The position numbers and the translations under genes were made by a program. Below are positions 7,933-16,600 of a stretch of 36,217 bases of DNA, piece by piece. The notes beneath the pieces are model-generated. The model was not told the origin of the DNA. It made no database searches and was given only the letters and a program-made list of their open reading frames with translations. Within the stretch, counting starts at the first letter, position 1. Each line of letters starts with the position of its first letter. Source of the stretch: an uncultured Porphyromonadaceae bacterium (GTDB taxonomy: Bacteria; Bacteroidota; Bacteroidia; Bacteroidales; Muribaculaceae); contig CABPYL010000031.1 of NCBI GenBank assembly GCA_902461565.1, positions 1-36,217 of the forward strand. Direction: 5' to 3'.

Positions 7933-8937
7933 TCAGTTGTCTGACCCTTCGGCAGCCTGCTGTTCCTCCAGGCGTGCAATGGCACGGGCACGCTCGGCTT
8001 CTTCGGCGTCGTGGCGCTCGTAAGCTTCCACAATCCGCTGCACCAGCGAGTGGCGCACGATGTCTTTCTTGCCGAACTCCACCTTGCCCACACCGGGGAC
8101 ATTGTCGAGTATCTTCAGAGCCTGCACAAGACCGGATTGCGTGCTTTTGGGAAGGTCTATCTGTGTAACGTCGCCCGTAACAATCATCTTTGCGTTCATT
8201 CCCAGGCGGGTGAGAAACATTTTTATCTGATGTGTGGTAGTATTCTGGGCCTCGTCGAGTACTATTATGGCATCGTTGAGCGTACGACCGCGCATAAAAG
8301 CCAGCGGCGCTATCTGTATTATCTTGGACTCCATATACTCGCGCAGCTTAACGGCGGGTATCATATCTTCCAGTGCATCGTAGAGCGGCTGCAGATAAGG
8401 ATCGATTTTGTCCTTCATGTCGCCTGGCAGGAAACCAAGTTTCTCGCCCGCCTCCACCGCCGGACGCGACAGAATTATCTTGCGTGCCTCACGGTTCTTG
8501 AGGGCACGCACAGCAAGAGCGATGGCAATATACGTCTTGCCTGTTCCGGCGGGGCCGAGGGCGAACGTAAGATCTTTCTCCGCAAATGTCTCTACAAGTT
8601 TTTTCTGGTTGGGCGTGCGGCCTACGATAGGTTTGCCGTTTATGCCGTAGATTATGGCGCCGTCCACCTTCACCTCGCGCGGAGCGTTCCCTTTTACGAT
8701 AGAGATTATCGTTTCTTCGTTAAGAGAGTTATATTTCTCGGCATAGGCTTTCAGTTCGTTGATACGAGCCTCGAATTCCCGGGTCTCGCTTTCCTCGCCC
8801 ACGACACGGATTACCGAGCCGCGTGCCGAGATGCGCAGCTTGGGAAATAAGTTCTTTATCAACTGCATATTGGCGTTGTTTACGCCGTAGAAGCAGATAG
8901 GATCGACGCTGTCGACTATTACAATCCTCTCAATCAT
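7933..8937 (-). CDS. phoH: PhoH-like ATPase
   Basis: A cytoplasmic P-loop ATPase of the PhoH/YbeZ family, linked in other bacteria to RNA metabolism and the YbeY endoribonuclease. The 334-residue protein has an N-terminal KH-like region (to about 105), Walker A GPAGTGKT (128-135), the family motif LSRPAVEAGEKLGFLPGD, Walker B IIVLDEAQN, the sensor VTGDVTQID, and a glutamate-rich charged tail. It is the first gene of the phoH-purC-menG unit. A -7 box lies 35 bases upstream of the start and the folA terminator is just beyond. Confidence 0.93.
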   Translation of the reverse strand: MIERIVIVDSVDPICFYGVNNANMQLIKNLFPKLRISARGSVIRVVGEESETREFEARINELKAYAEKYNSLNEETIISIVKGNAPREVKVDGAIIYGINGKPIVGRTPNQKKLVETFAEKDLTFALGPAGTGKTYIAIALAVRALKNREARKIILSRPAVEAGEKLGFLPGDMKDKIDPYLQPLYDALEDMIPAVKLREYMESKIIQIAPLAFMRGRTLNDAIIVLDEAQNTTTHQIKMFLTRLGMNAKMIVTGDVTQIDLPKSTQSGLVQALKILDNVPGVGKVEFGKKDIVRHSLVQRIVEAYERHDAEEAERARAIARLEEQQAAEGSDN

Positions 8938-8971
8938 ACGTGATGGCCGAATTGGAAGCCTGTTACGACTG

Positions 8972-8979
8972 CAAAGTTA
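8972..8979 (-). promoter_or_regulatory. -7 promoter box for the phoH-led unit
   Basis: TAACTTTG on the minus strand matches the consensus exactly. No clear TTTG lies at the -33 distance. It would start a six-gene transcript ending near 3775 with a leader of about 28 bases. Confidence 0.55.
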
Positions 8980-9026
8980 CAAAAAATAACTATCGCCGCA
9001 TAGGAATATGTTAAACAAAATGAATA

Positions 9027-9049
9027 AAAGCCCGACGGTGCTCCCCGTC
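9027..9049 (-). terminator. Terminator after folA
   Basis: On the minus strand GACGG, a six-base loop and CCGTC are followed by GGGCTTTTATT. The upstream arm can alternatively pair with GACGGG at 9077-9082, enclosing a GTGTTA/TAACAC stem. Confidence 0.6.
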
Positions 9050-9089
9050 AAGTGTTACATAATGTTAACACATGAAGACGGGCGATAGT

Positions 9090-9560
9090 TTAGCGTCTGC
9101 GATATGTAATGAAATCGGCGGGAGGCTCGGTGCCAGCATGGAGCGACGAGACAACAACGAAACTGTCGGGAATTTCAGGAAAATAAGTGTCCGGCGCCTC
9201 TCCGGACGCATGTATCTGCGTAAGCTCGATTTCATCTGCCAACGGTAGTGCCGCAGCATAAATCTGGCCGCCGCCGATAACGAAGACTTCGGCATCGCCG
9301 GCCATACGCAAAGCTTCTTCAAGCGAGCCTGCACGCTCCGCACCCGGCGCAGAGAAGGCTTCGTTGCGGCTTATTACAATGTTGCGGCGCCCCGGAAGAG
9401 CTCCCTTAGGCAGCGAATCGAATGTCTTGCGGCCCATGACAAGAGTGTGTCCCATCGTCAGCGCCTTGAAGCGTTTCAGATCCTCGCGGAGATGAAAAAG
9501 CATATCGCCTCCGCGTCCTATTCCGCGATTGGTGTCTACGGCTACTATAATATGTATCAT
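9090..9560 (-). CDS. folA: Dihydrofolate reductase
   Basis: Reduces dihydrofolate to tetrahydrofolate with NADPH, regenerating the cofactor oxidised by the adjacent thymidylate synthase. The 156-residue protein has the N-terminal strand MIHIIVAVD, the substrate-binding acidic residue D27 in LREDLKRFK, GHTLVMGRKTF, and the NADPH-binding VIGGGQIYAAALPLADEI. The residue at E. coli Trp22 is phenylalanine here (F22, in MLFHL). The start overlaps the thyA stop by four bases (9557-9560), so the two are coupled. A terminator follows. Confidence 0.95.
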   Translation of the reverse strand: MIHIIVAVDTNRGIGRGGDMLFHLREDLKRFKALTMGHTLVMGRKTFDSLPKGALPGRRNIVISRNEAFSAPGAERAGSLEEALRMAGDAEVFVIGGGQIYAAALPLADEIELTQIHASGEAPDTYFPEIPDSFVVVSSLHAGTEPPADFITYRRR

Positions 9561-10351
9561 ACGGAAACTTCGGCTTTGATGTGAGGATGCGGGTCGTATC
9601 CCTCGAGATGAAAATCGGAATACTTGAAATCAAAGATATCCTTCACCTCGGGGTTAATAATCATCTTTGGCAGCGGGCGGGGCTCGCGGTCAATCTGAAT
9701 GCGAGCCTGCTCGATATGGTTCAGGTACAGATGGGCATCGCCGAGGGTATGCACAAAGTCGCCCGGTTCGAGGCCGCAGACCTGCGCCATCATCTGCAAT
9801 AGCAGCGCATAGGATGCGATATTGAAGGGAACGCCAAGGAAGCAGTCGGCGCTGCGCTGGTACAGCTGCAGGCTCAGTTTACCGTCGGCGACATAGAACT
9901 GGAAAAAGGCATGGCACGGCGGCAGATTCATGTTCGGCAGATCGGCCACGTTCCAGGCGCTCACAATTATACGGCGCGAGTCGGGATTGTGTCTGATATC
10001 GTTTACAGCCTGGGCTATCTGGTCGATGGCGCCACCGTTATAATCCGGCCACGACCGCCACTGGTAACCATATATATGGCCCAGATCGCCGTTCTCGTCG
10101 GCCCACTCGTTCCATATCCTCACGCCGTTCTCCTGCAGATACGCAACATTTGTATCGCCGCGCAGGAACCACAGTAACTCGTGTATAATGGATTTAAGAT
10201 GCAGTTTCTTCGTCGTTACAAGAGGGAAGCCGTCGGCAAGCCGAAAGCGCATCTGGTAGCCGAAAACCGATATGGTGCCCGTACCGGTGCGGTCGCTCTT
10301 TACCGTACCGTGGTCAAGGATGTGTTTAAGAAGGTCTATGTACTGTTTCAT
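9557..10351 (-). CDS. thyA: Thymidylate synthase
   Basis: Methylates dUMP to dTMP, consuming methylene-tetrahydrofolate. It is 264 residues, the same length as the E. coli enzyme, with the phosphate-binding SDRTGTGT (19-26), the catalytic cysteine C146 in LPPCHAFFQFYV, the dUMP-binding QRSADCFLGVPFNIASY and HTLGDAHLY. Nothing essential is missing. Its first 26 bases overlap the end of the upstream 4Fe-4S gene in another frame, and its end overlaps folA by four bases, so the three genes form one transcript. Confidence 0.96.
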   Translation of the reverse strand: MKQYIDLLKHILDHGTVKSDRTGTGTISVFGYQMRFRLADGFPLVTTKKLHLKSIIHELLWFLRGDTNVAYLQENGVRIWNEWADENGDLGHIYGYQWRSWPDYNGGAIDQIAQAVNDIRHNPDSRRIIVSAWNVADLPNMNLPPCHAFFQFYVADGKLSLQLYQRSADCFLGVPFNIASYALLLQMMAQVCGLEPGDFVHTLGDAHLYLNHIEQARIQIDREPRPLPKMIINPEVKDIFDFKYSDFHLEGYDPHPHIKAEVSV

Positions 10352-11204
10352 TTTTCTGCGACAGGTTTATTTTCGTAGCCGATACATTCTGCGTGCCGCC
10401 GTCGCCCTGCGCAGTAGGCTGCATCATCGGCATATCCAGGCGATATTTGCCTGATTTGTATGTTATCGCTCCGTTGGGGCATACCGCAGTGCAGTCGAAA
10501 CACACAACGCAGCGGCTGGGATTCACTATTTTTTCCGGCAGCTTTATACATTCCGCCTTGCACACGCGCTCACACTCACCGCAGTTGATGCAGCGATCAG
10601 GATCTATCTCAATGTGAAACAGCGGTTTGGAAGCGGTATATCCAAGAATGGTGCCCACGGGGCACACTGTGTTGCACAGCAGACGGCCACGCCGCCACGA
10701 TATTGCCACTACGGCAACGGCCGTGAGCACGGCTATCGAAAGCGACGAAAGCGTGAACGCGAACGCACCATAGTCCAGCCCCAACGGACGCGCGACAAAC
10801 TCCTCTACCATCCGGGCATAGGCGCTATAGGGATCGAAAACCGTAGGAAGAATGCTGAAACCGCTTATTATTGTGGCAAACGCCACTATCAGAAACACTA
10901 TGCGTGTGCGTGTGGCCGGCGGTGAATAACGGAAGTGCTTGCCGCGGCGCCGGATAATGCGCGATGCCGCGCCTACACAATCTGTAAGCGTACCCAGCGG
11001 GCAGGCCGTAGAACAATATATGCGGCCGTACACCAGCGTAACAATAAGCCAGAACAACAGACATACCGACGCGCCAGACAGCAGAGCCGTAAATATCTGC
11101 ATGCGTACAAAAACACTCTCATAGCCAGCCAAGAGCGCCCACGTAGGCACGCCGAGAGCAAGCAGAGAGATCAATATCCGCAAAATACGTATCGATTTAT
11201 ACAT
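10326..11204 (-). CDS. Membrane 4Fe-4S protein (NapH/NosR-like)
   Basis: An integral membrane iron-sulfur protein of the NapH/NosR/CcoG type, which usually passes electrons from a membrane donor. The 292 residues contain about four hydrophobic segments (near 7-27, 38-60, 103-121 and 150-168), two CxxxCP motifs (YCSTACPLGT and LCNTVCPVGT), and two ferredoxin-type 4Fe-4S motifs (CINCGECERVC and CVVCFDCTAVC) in the last third. The partner is not evident: the neighbours are thyA and folA. The -7 box at 11209-11216 ends only five bases before the start codon, so the message may be leaderless or nearly so. Confidence 0.85.
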   Translation of the reverse strand: MYKSIRILRILISLLALGVPTWALLAGYESVFVRMQIFTALLSGASVCLLFWLIVTLVYGRIYCSTACPLGTLTDCVGAASRIIRRRGKHFRYSPPATRTRIVFLIVAFATIISGFSILPTVFDPYSAYARMVEEFVARPLGLDYGAFAFTLSSLSIAVLTAVAVVAISWRRGRLLCNTVCPVGTILGYTASKPLFHIEIDPDRCINCGECERVCKAECIKLPEKIVNPSRCVVCFDCTAVCPNGAITYKSGKYRLDMPMMQPTAQGDGGTQNVSATKINLSQKNETVHRPS

Positions 11205-11208
11205 ACGG

Positions 11209-11242
11209 CAAATTTACACAATTTTTACGTACGTCCCGCAAA
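11209..11242 (-). promoter_or_regulatory. Promoter of the 4Fe-4S/thyA/folA unit
   Basis: On the minus strand TTTG (11239-11242), 22 bases, then TAAATTTG (11209-11216). Transcription would begin at or next to the ATG at 11204. Confidence 0.6.
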
Positions 11243-11270
11243 ACCCGGCAAAAACTTTCCCCTCACCTGT

Positions 11271-12131
11271 TCAGCAGCCAGCCTCTCTTTTCAAAAAGTC
11301 TATAGCTCTCGCTTTATCCCTGAACACGCAGTTGATCTGCGTGCCATCGTTATAAAAAATTCCAACTACATACCTGTCAATAACAGCATCGTGTGGCATT
11401 ATATCATATTCCTCAATAAAACTTACCGCAGAGTCCGGATTTGTGAAACGCACTTCTTTCCCATGCAGCGGAAGTACAAATATATAATCTATTTGCCTTT
11501 CAAGAGTAAGCTCCAGCGAAGCCAGAAATGTATCTATCTCTGTTTCGTTAGATGCAATTATATCATCACCTATTTTGTCTAAATCCTTGCAATTCTTGAA
11601 TCTATCTACAATCGCATATAATTCCTGCCCGGATGTATTCTCATCAAAGAAAATATCCACACCGAATTTCTTAAAAGAATCAACAATTTGGTCAAAAGGA
11701 ATATAAAGTACATTAAAACCCTGATTTTTCAGTTGCCTCAATGACGGTTCCGTAAAAACTCCGCTTAATATGACACCCTTGAACGGCGCATACTCACGAT
11801 ACTTTTCCGCAATAGGCAAAATAGCTCCGGATATTTCCTGAACTTTGTTTTTGGAGTGTTTTGTATATCGTCGCCAAGCAAGTTCGATAAACGCGACAGG
11901 CACGCCGATTTTATCAGGCGTACCCCCGCGCTCAAGCACATAATCCAGGTCATGCCTGCTTCCGTTGACATCCGCCCAGGATATTTTCTTGGTCGGCCTT
12001 GCGGGACGAGAGCCGACAGTATCGAAATATACATCATACTTGTCGCAAAGACGCCTTATAGGTGCCTTCATGATACCTTCAAAAAAATTTCCGATTAATT
12101 CGCCCAATATATGTGAAGGAGAAGTTGCCAT
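11271..12131 (-). CDS. Probable type II restriction endonuclease
   Basis: Called a restriction enzyme from its sequence pattern and its position four bases after a DNA methyltransferase. The 286 residues hold a candidate PD-(D/E)xK core: acidic D61/D63 in RHDLDYVLERGG, then E83 in FIELAWRRYTKHSKNK with lysines at 91, 94 and 96. This E-x-A-W-R-R-Y-T-K-H-S-K pattern is one I associate with restriction proteins, but I cannot name the specificity. Base composition is clearly more AT-rich than the flanking housekeeping genes, which points to horizontal acquisition together with the methyltransferase. The start follows the methyltransferase stop and has no promoter of its own, so methylation is expected to be made first. 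Confidence 0.7.
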   Translation of the reverse strand: MATSPSHILGELIGNFFEGIMKAPIRRLCDKYDVYFDTVGSRPARPTKKISWADVNGSRHDLDYVLERGGTPDKIGVPVAFIELAWRRYTKHSKNKVQEISGAILPIAEKYREYAPFKGVILSGVFTEPSLRQLKNQGFNVLYIPFDQIVDSFKKFGVDIFFDENTSGQELYAIVDRFKNCKDLDKIGDDIIASNETEIDTFLASLELTLERQIDYIFVLPLHGKEVRFTNPDSAVSFIEEYDIMPHDAVIDRYVVGIFYNDGTQINCVFRDKARAIDFLKREAGC

Positions 12132-12135
12132 AATA

Positions 12136-13428
12136 TTATTTGTTAATCCAGAGCCGTCCTTCTTTCAGAGGCACACGGTGTTTTCTGTTCTTCCATTTAA
12201 TATTTCTATCTCTCAGTTTCTCAAATGAAAAGCTTTTGAAGCCGGAATTGATTGCCAGTTTACCCAACCATTCGTCGACAGGAATATGTATTCCATACGG
12301 AGCCGAATCGCCAATTACAAAACACATTTTGCAATTATCAGCAGTTTTAGCACTTAATGTATTGAAAACTTTGGCCAGGTCATAAAAATAAGCGACAATC
12401 ATCAAATGATAGTTCTTTTTACCGCCATGATTCATTCGTTCCGCAGCCAATTGGTCGAATTTATCTTTCAATTCGGTACGTATTGGTTCAAGGAGTGAAG
12501 ATTCCATCATTTCATAAACATCGTTTTTCAGATGCGAGACATGTTGCGTGCAGGCTCTTACCAAATGGCGGCTCACGTCTTTCAGTCCTTTGTAATTTTC
12601 CACATCACCCCAAAACGACATTTCCAAGCGCATAGCATCGGCATAATCATAATTGTTGGCATAAGGAGGAGAAGTAATCACAAGATCTCCCCATTTATCT
12701 GGAATATCGACGCATCCTCGGGCATCCTGCTGGAGTATTACCGACTTATAATTATTCGGCAAAAGACAGCATCTTCTGATATCGCCACATATTTCCGCAA
12801 TCTTTTTCTCAAATGCCGCGAAAGGGTCCAGTACTTTCGTCTTGGATTTATTCGGAAGAACATATTGCCACTGAGCTGTACCTACAGGTGATGTACTTCG
12901 CAAAATAGATGTTATCACGAACCACAAGAAATCCCGTATTTCACCCTCGTACATTCTCAGACAAGCCTGTTTCAAGACGTCAAGCTTTAACAATGTTTCA
13001 TCGGGAAAGCACTTTCTGATTATGGAGGGATAATCATCTACCGAACCGGTGATAGTGTTTGCCAATTTCAACAAACCGTCGGCAGCGTTCTCGATCCGCT
13101 CGGCATCAAGATGATTCCACAGGATTTTAGCTGAAGCAATTCTGAAAACATATGGGTTCGATTCCAACCCGAAAGATTCGACACCGTGCAACGAACTTTC
13201 CAAAGCAACCGTTCCCGAACCGGCGAACGGATCTATAATGTGAGTTCTGCCGTTCAGTTTTTCTTCCTCGATAACCTTGGCTACCCACCCGGCGGAAAAG
13301 CCTGCCGTGTACCTGTACCATCTGTGAATCGGCAATTTCATATTATCCTCGAAAGTAGAGGACTTCTTGTCTTGCAGTTCAATATCAAGGTCGGGAAATA
13401 AACTATGCTCAGTAGAATTTGTAACCAT
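12136..13428 (-). CDS. DNA methyltransferase (probable N4-cytosine type)
   Basis: A SAM-dependent DNA methyltransferase of 430 residues, the protecting half of the adjacent restriction-modification pair. It has the SAM-binding motif DPFAGSGT (66-73) and the catalytic SPPY (253-256). SPPY usually marks N4-cytosine enzymes, though N6-adenine cannot be excluded. The FAGSGT motif precedes SPPY with about 180 residues between them, room for a target-recognition region. The frame is open to 13479 through a TTG, but that codon lies in the -33 promoter box. The ATG at 13428, about 20 bases after the -7 box, is the real start. The gene is AT-rich relative to its neighbours. Confidence 0.85.
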   Translation of the reverse strand: MVTNSTEHSLFPDLDIELQDKKSSTFEDNMKLPIHRWYRYTAGFSAGWVAKVIEEEKLNGRTHIIDPFAGSGTVALESSLHGVESFGLESNPYVFRIASAKILWNHLDAERIENAADGLLKLANTITGSVDDYPSIIRKCFPDETLLKLDVLKQACLRMYEGEIRDFLWFVITSILRSTSPVGTAQWQYVLPNKSKTKVLDPFAAFEKKIAEICGDIRRCCLLPNNYKSVILQQDARGCVDIPDKWGDLVITSPPYANNYDYADAMRLEMSFWGDVENYKGLKDVSRHLVRACTQHVSHLKNDVYEMMESSLLEPIRTELKDKFDQLAAERMNHGGKKNYHLMIVAYFYDLAKVFNTLSAKTADNCKMCFVIGDSAPYGIHIPVDEWLGKLAINSGFKSFSFEKLRDRNIKWKNRKHRVPLKEGRLWINK

Positions 13429-13448
13429 TTGCGCGGATAATGATAACG

Positions 13449-13480
13449 CAAAGTTAATAAATATTCCAAAACGCCCCAAA
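13449..13480 (-). promoter_or_regulatory. Promoter of the restriction-modification pair
   Basis: A perfect Bacteroidota promoter on the minus strand: TTTG (13477-13480), 20 bases, TAACTTTG (13449-13456). It lies back-to-back with the dnaE promoter, about 80 bases away. Confidence 0.85.
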
Positions 13481-13559
13481 TGACGCAGCCCCTATTTACC
13501 GACCGGCTTTGAAAGTCAGGAGCATAAGGATTTCTTATAATTTTTGCCTGGGAGCAACG

Positions 13560-13591
13560 TTTGAGTATATCGACGTTTTTTTGTAACTTTG
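13560..13591 (+). promoter_or_regulatory. Promoter of the dnaE-led unit
   Basis: TTTG (13560-13563), 20 bases, TAACTTTG (13584-13591), matching the consensus exactly. The leader to the ATG at 13651 is about 53 bases. Confidence 0.85.
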
Positions 13592-13650
13592 GCATACTTT
13601 TTCGGTGTTTATGCGCCGGTTTCATTTTACTCTCTCATTTATAAATTCTT

Positions 13651-16600
13651 ATGTCGCAATTTGTACATCTTCACGTTCACTCGCAATACTCCGTCCTCGA
13701 CGGTCTGTCGTCCATATCGGGGCTTATCAAAAAAGCCGTCGCCGACGGCATGCCCGCCATCGCCCTCACCGACCACGGCAACATGTTCGGCTGCAAGGCG
13801 TTCTTCAACGATGTGAAGAAACACAACGGCAAAGTGAAGGACAACGTGAAGGCTGCCAAGGAGGCCCTTGCCCAGGCCAAAGCCGCAGGCGATACCGAAG
13901 CCGCAGAAAAAGCCCGCGCCGACATGGAAGCGGCGGCGGCAAAGCGCATTATCCCCATCCTCGGATGCGAGATGTACGTTGCGAAAGGCGACCTCCACGA
14001 CAAAAACGACACCAAGGACAAAGGCGCCCACCTTGTGGTGCTCGCAAAAAACGAGAGAGGCTACAAGAACCTTATAAAGCTGGTGAGCAAGGCGTGGACC
14101 GAGGGCTACTACTTTCACCCGCGCACCGACAAGCAGGAACTTGCCAAGCACCACGAGGGCCTGATTATTTGTTCGGCTTGCCTTGGCGGCGAAATTCCGC
14201 GACTGCTGCGTAACGGCGACTTCGAAGGTGCCGACAAGGCTGTAGCGTGGTGGAAAGAGACTTTCGGCGATGACTATTACATTGAGTTGCAGCGCCACAA
14301 AGCCACAGTCCCGCGCGCCAACCACGAGACTTATCAGATTCAGAAGTCCATAGAACCACAGCTTATAGAGCTTGCGCGCAAGTACAATATAAAGATAATA
14401 GCCACCAACGACGTACACTTCGTCGACGAAAGCGACGCTGAAGCCCACGACCGCCTTATCTGCCTGTCCACCAACCACCTGGTGAACGACGAAAACCGTA
14501 TGCTCTATTCCAAGCAGGAATGGTTCAAGACTACGGCCGAAATGGAGGCTGTTTTCTCCGATTTTCCTGAAGCGATTACCAATACCCTGGAAATAGCCTC
14601 AAAAATCGAGGAATATGACATCGACCACGCGCCTATTATGCCCAACTTCGCCATCCCGACCGATTTCGGCACCGAGGAAGAATACCGTAGCCGGATAACC
14701 GAACAGGAACTGTTCGACGAATTCACTCGCGACGAGAACGGCAATGTGGTGCTCAGCGAAGACGATGCAAAAGCCAAGATAAAAAAACTCGGCGGCTACG
14801 AAAAGCTGTACCGCATAAAATTCGAGGCAGACTATCTGAAAAAGATTACATACGAAGGCGCGGCGCGCCGCTATGGAACACCGCTGACAAAAGATATCGA
14901 CGACCGTATCCGGTTCGAGCTGCATATCATGAAAACGATGGGTTTCCCCGGATACTTCCTTATTGTGGAAGACTTTATCCGCATGGGGCGCCAGATGGGC
15001 GTGAGCATAGGCCCGGGACGCGGCTCCGCTGCTGGCTCGGTGGTGGCATACTGCCTCGGCATCACACAGATCGATCCGCTGAAGTACGACCTGCTGTTCG
15101 AACGCTTCCTCAACCCGGACCGTATCTCGCTGCCCGATATCGACGTAGACTTCGATGACGATGGCCGCGAGACTGTGCTGAACTACGTTACCGAACGCTA
15201 CGGTGCCCCAAACGTAGCCCACATCATCACCTATGGCACTATGGCGGCAAAATCGGCCATAAAGGACGTTGCCCGCGTAATGAACCTGCCGATAGCGACA
15301 TCTAACCGCCTTACCAGACTTATTCCGCGCCACATGCCCCCGGACCCAAAAAAGCCCGAGAAAGAACTGAAGCCGACTGTATCCAACTGCATCAACTTCC
15401 TTCCGGAGTTCAAGCAGGAGATGTCCGCCGATCCCAGCGTGAACGAACTGATGAACTTTGCCGACAAGCTGGAGGGCACCGTGCGCAACGTGGGCGTACA
15501 CGCCTGCGGCGTTATCATCTGCCGCGACGACGTGTCCGACTGGGTACCTGTCAGCACTGCCGCCGACAAGAACGGCGATAAAATTCTGGTTACGCAGTAC
15601 GAAGGTCGAGTTATCGAGGACACCGGCCTTATAAAGATGGATTTCCTGGGTCTGAAGACCCTGTCCATTATCCGCGACGCCGTGGAGAACATCCGCCGTT
15701 CGCAAAACGTGGAGGTGGATATCGACAATATCCCCATCGACGACAAGGAGACATACGACCTTTACAGCCGCGGCGCCACAGTCGGTACCTTCCAGTTCGA
15801 ATCGCCCGGCATGCAGCGCTATCTGCGCCAGCTGCATCCCACCGTGTTCGAGGACCTCATTGCAATGAACGCCCTCTACCGTCCGGGACCTATGGAAAAC
15901 ATTCCCGAGTTTATCGCCCGCAAACGCGGCGATTCCAAGATTGAATACGATATCCCCGAGATGGAGATGTATCTTAAAGATACCTATGGTATTACGGTGT
16001 ACCAGGAACAGGTGATGCTTCTGTCGCGCCAGCTGGCAGGCTTCACCCGCGGCGAAAGCGACACCCTGCGCAAGGCGATGGGTAAAAAGCTTATCGAAAA
16101 GATGAACCACCTCAAGGGCAAGTTCATTGCAGGAGGCACCGAACGCGGCCATAAGCAGGAAGTGCTGGAAAAGATATGGAAGGAGTGGGAAAAATTCGCC
16201 TCCTACGCTTTCAACAAGAGCCATGCCACCTGCTACAGCTGGGTCGCCTACCAGACGGCATATCTGAAAGCGCACTATCCTGCCGAATTCATGGCAGCCG
16301 TGCTGTCGCGAAACCTGGACGATATCACGAAACTGTCGTTCTACATGGACGAATGCCGCGCAATGGGATTGCAGGTGAAAGGACCGGACATCAACGAATC
16401 GTACGCCAACTTCTCTGTAAGCGAGCCAGGCGTGGTACGTTTCGGCCTCAACGCCATCAAAGGCGTGGGCGGCGATGTGGTTCGCTCCATTGTGGAGACC
16501 CGGCAGGCGGGAGGCAAATTCAAGGATATTTTCGATTTTGTAGAACGCGTGCCTTCTTCCACCATAAACAGGCGCGTGTTCGACAACCTGAACCTCGCAG

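Noticed and set aside
7908..8102. N-terminal extension of purC
   Set aside because: It would lie inside the phoH-like coding region and has no resemblance to the family.
13429..13479. TTG-initiated N-terminal extension of the methyltransferase
   Set aside because: The TTG falls in the -33 promoter box, so it would not be transcribed; the ATG at 13428 fits.
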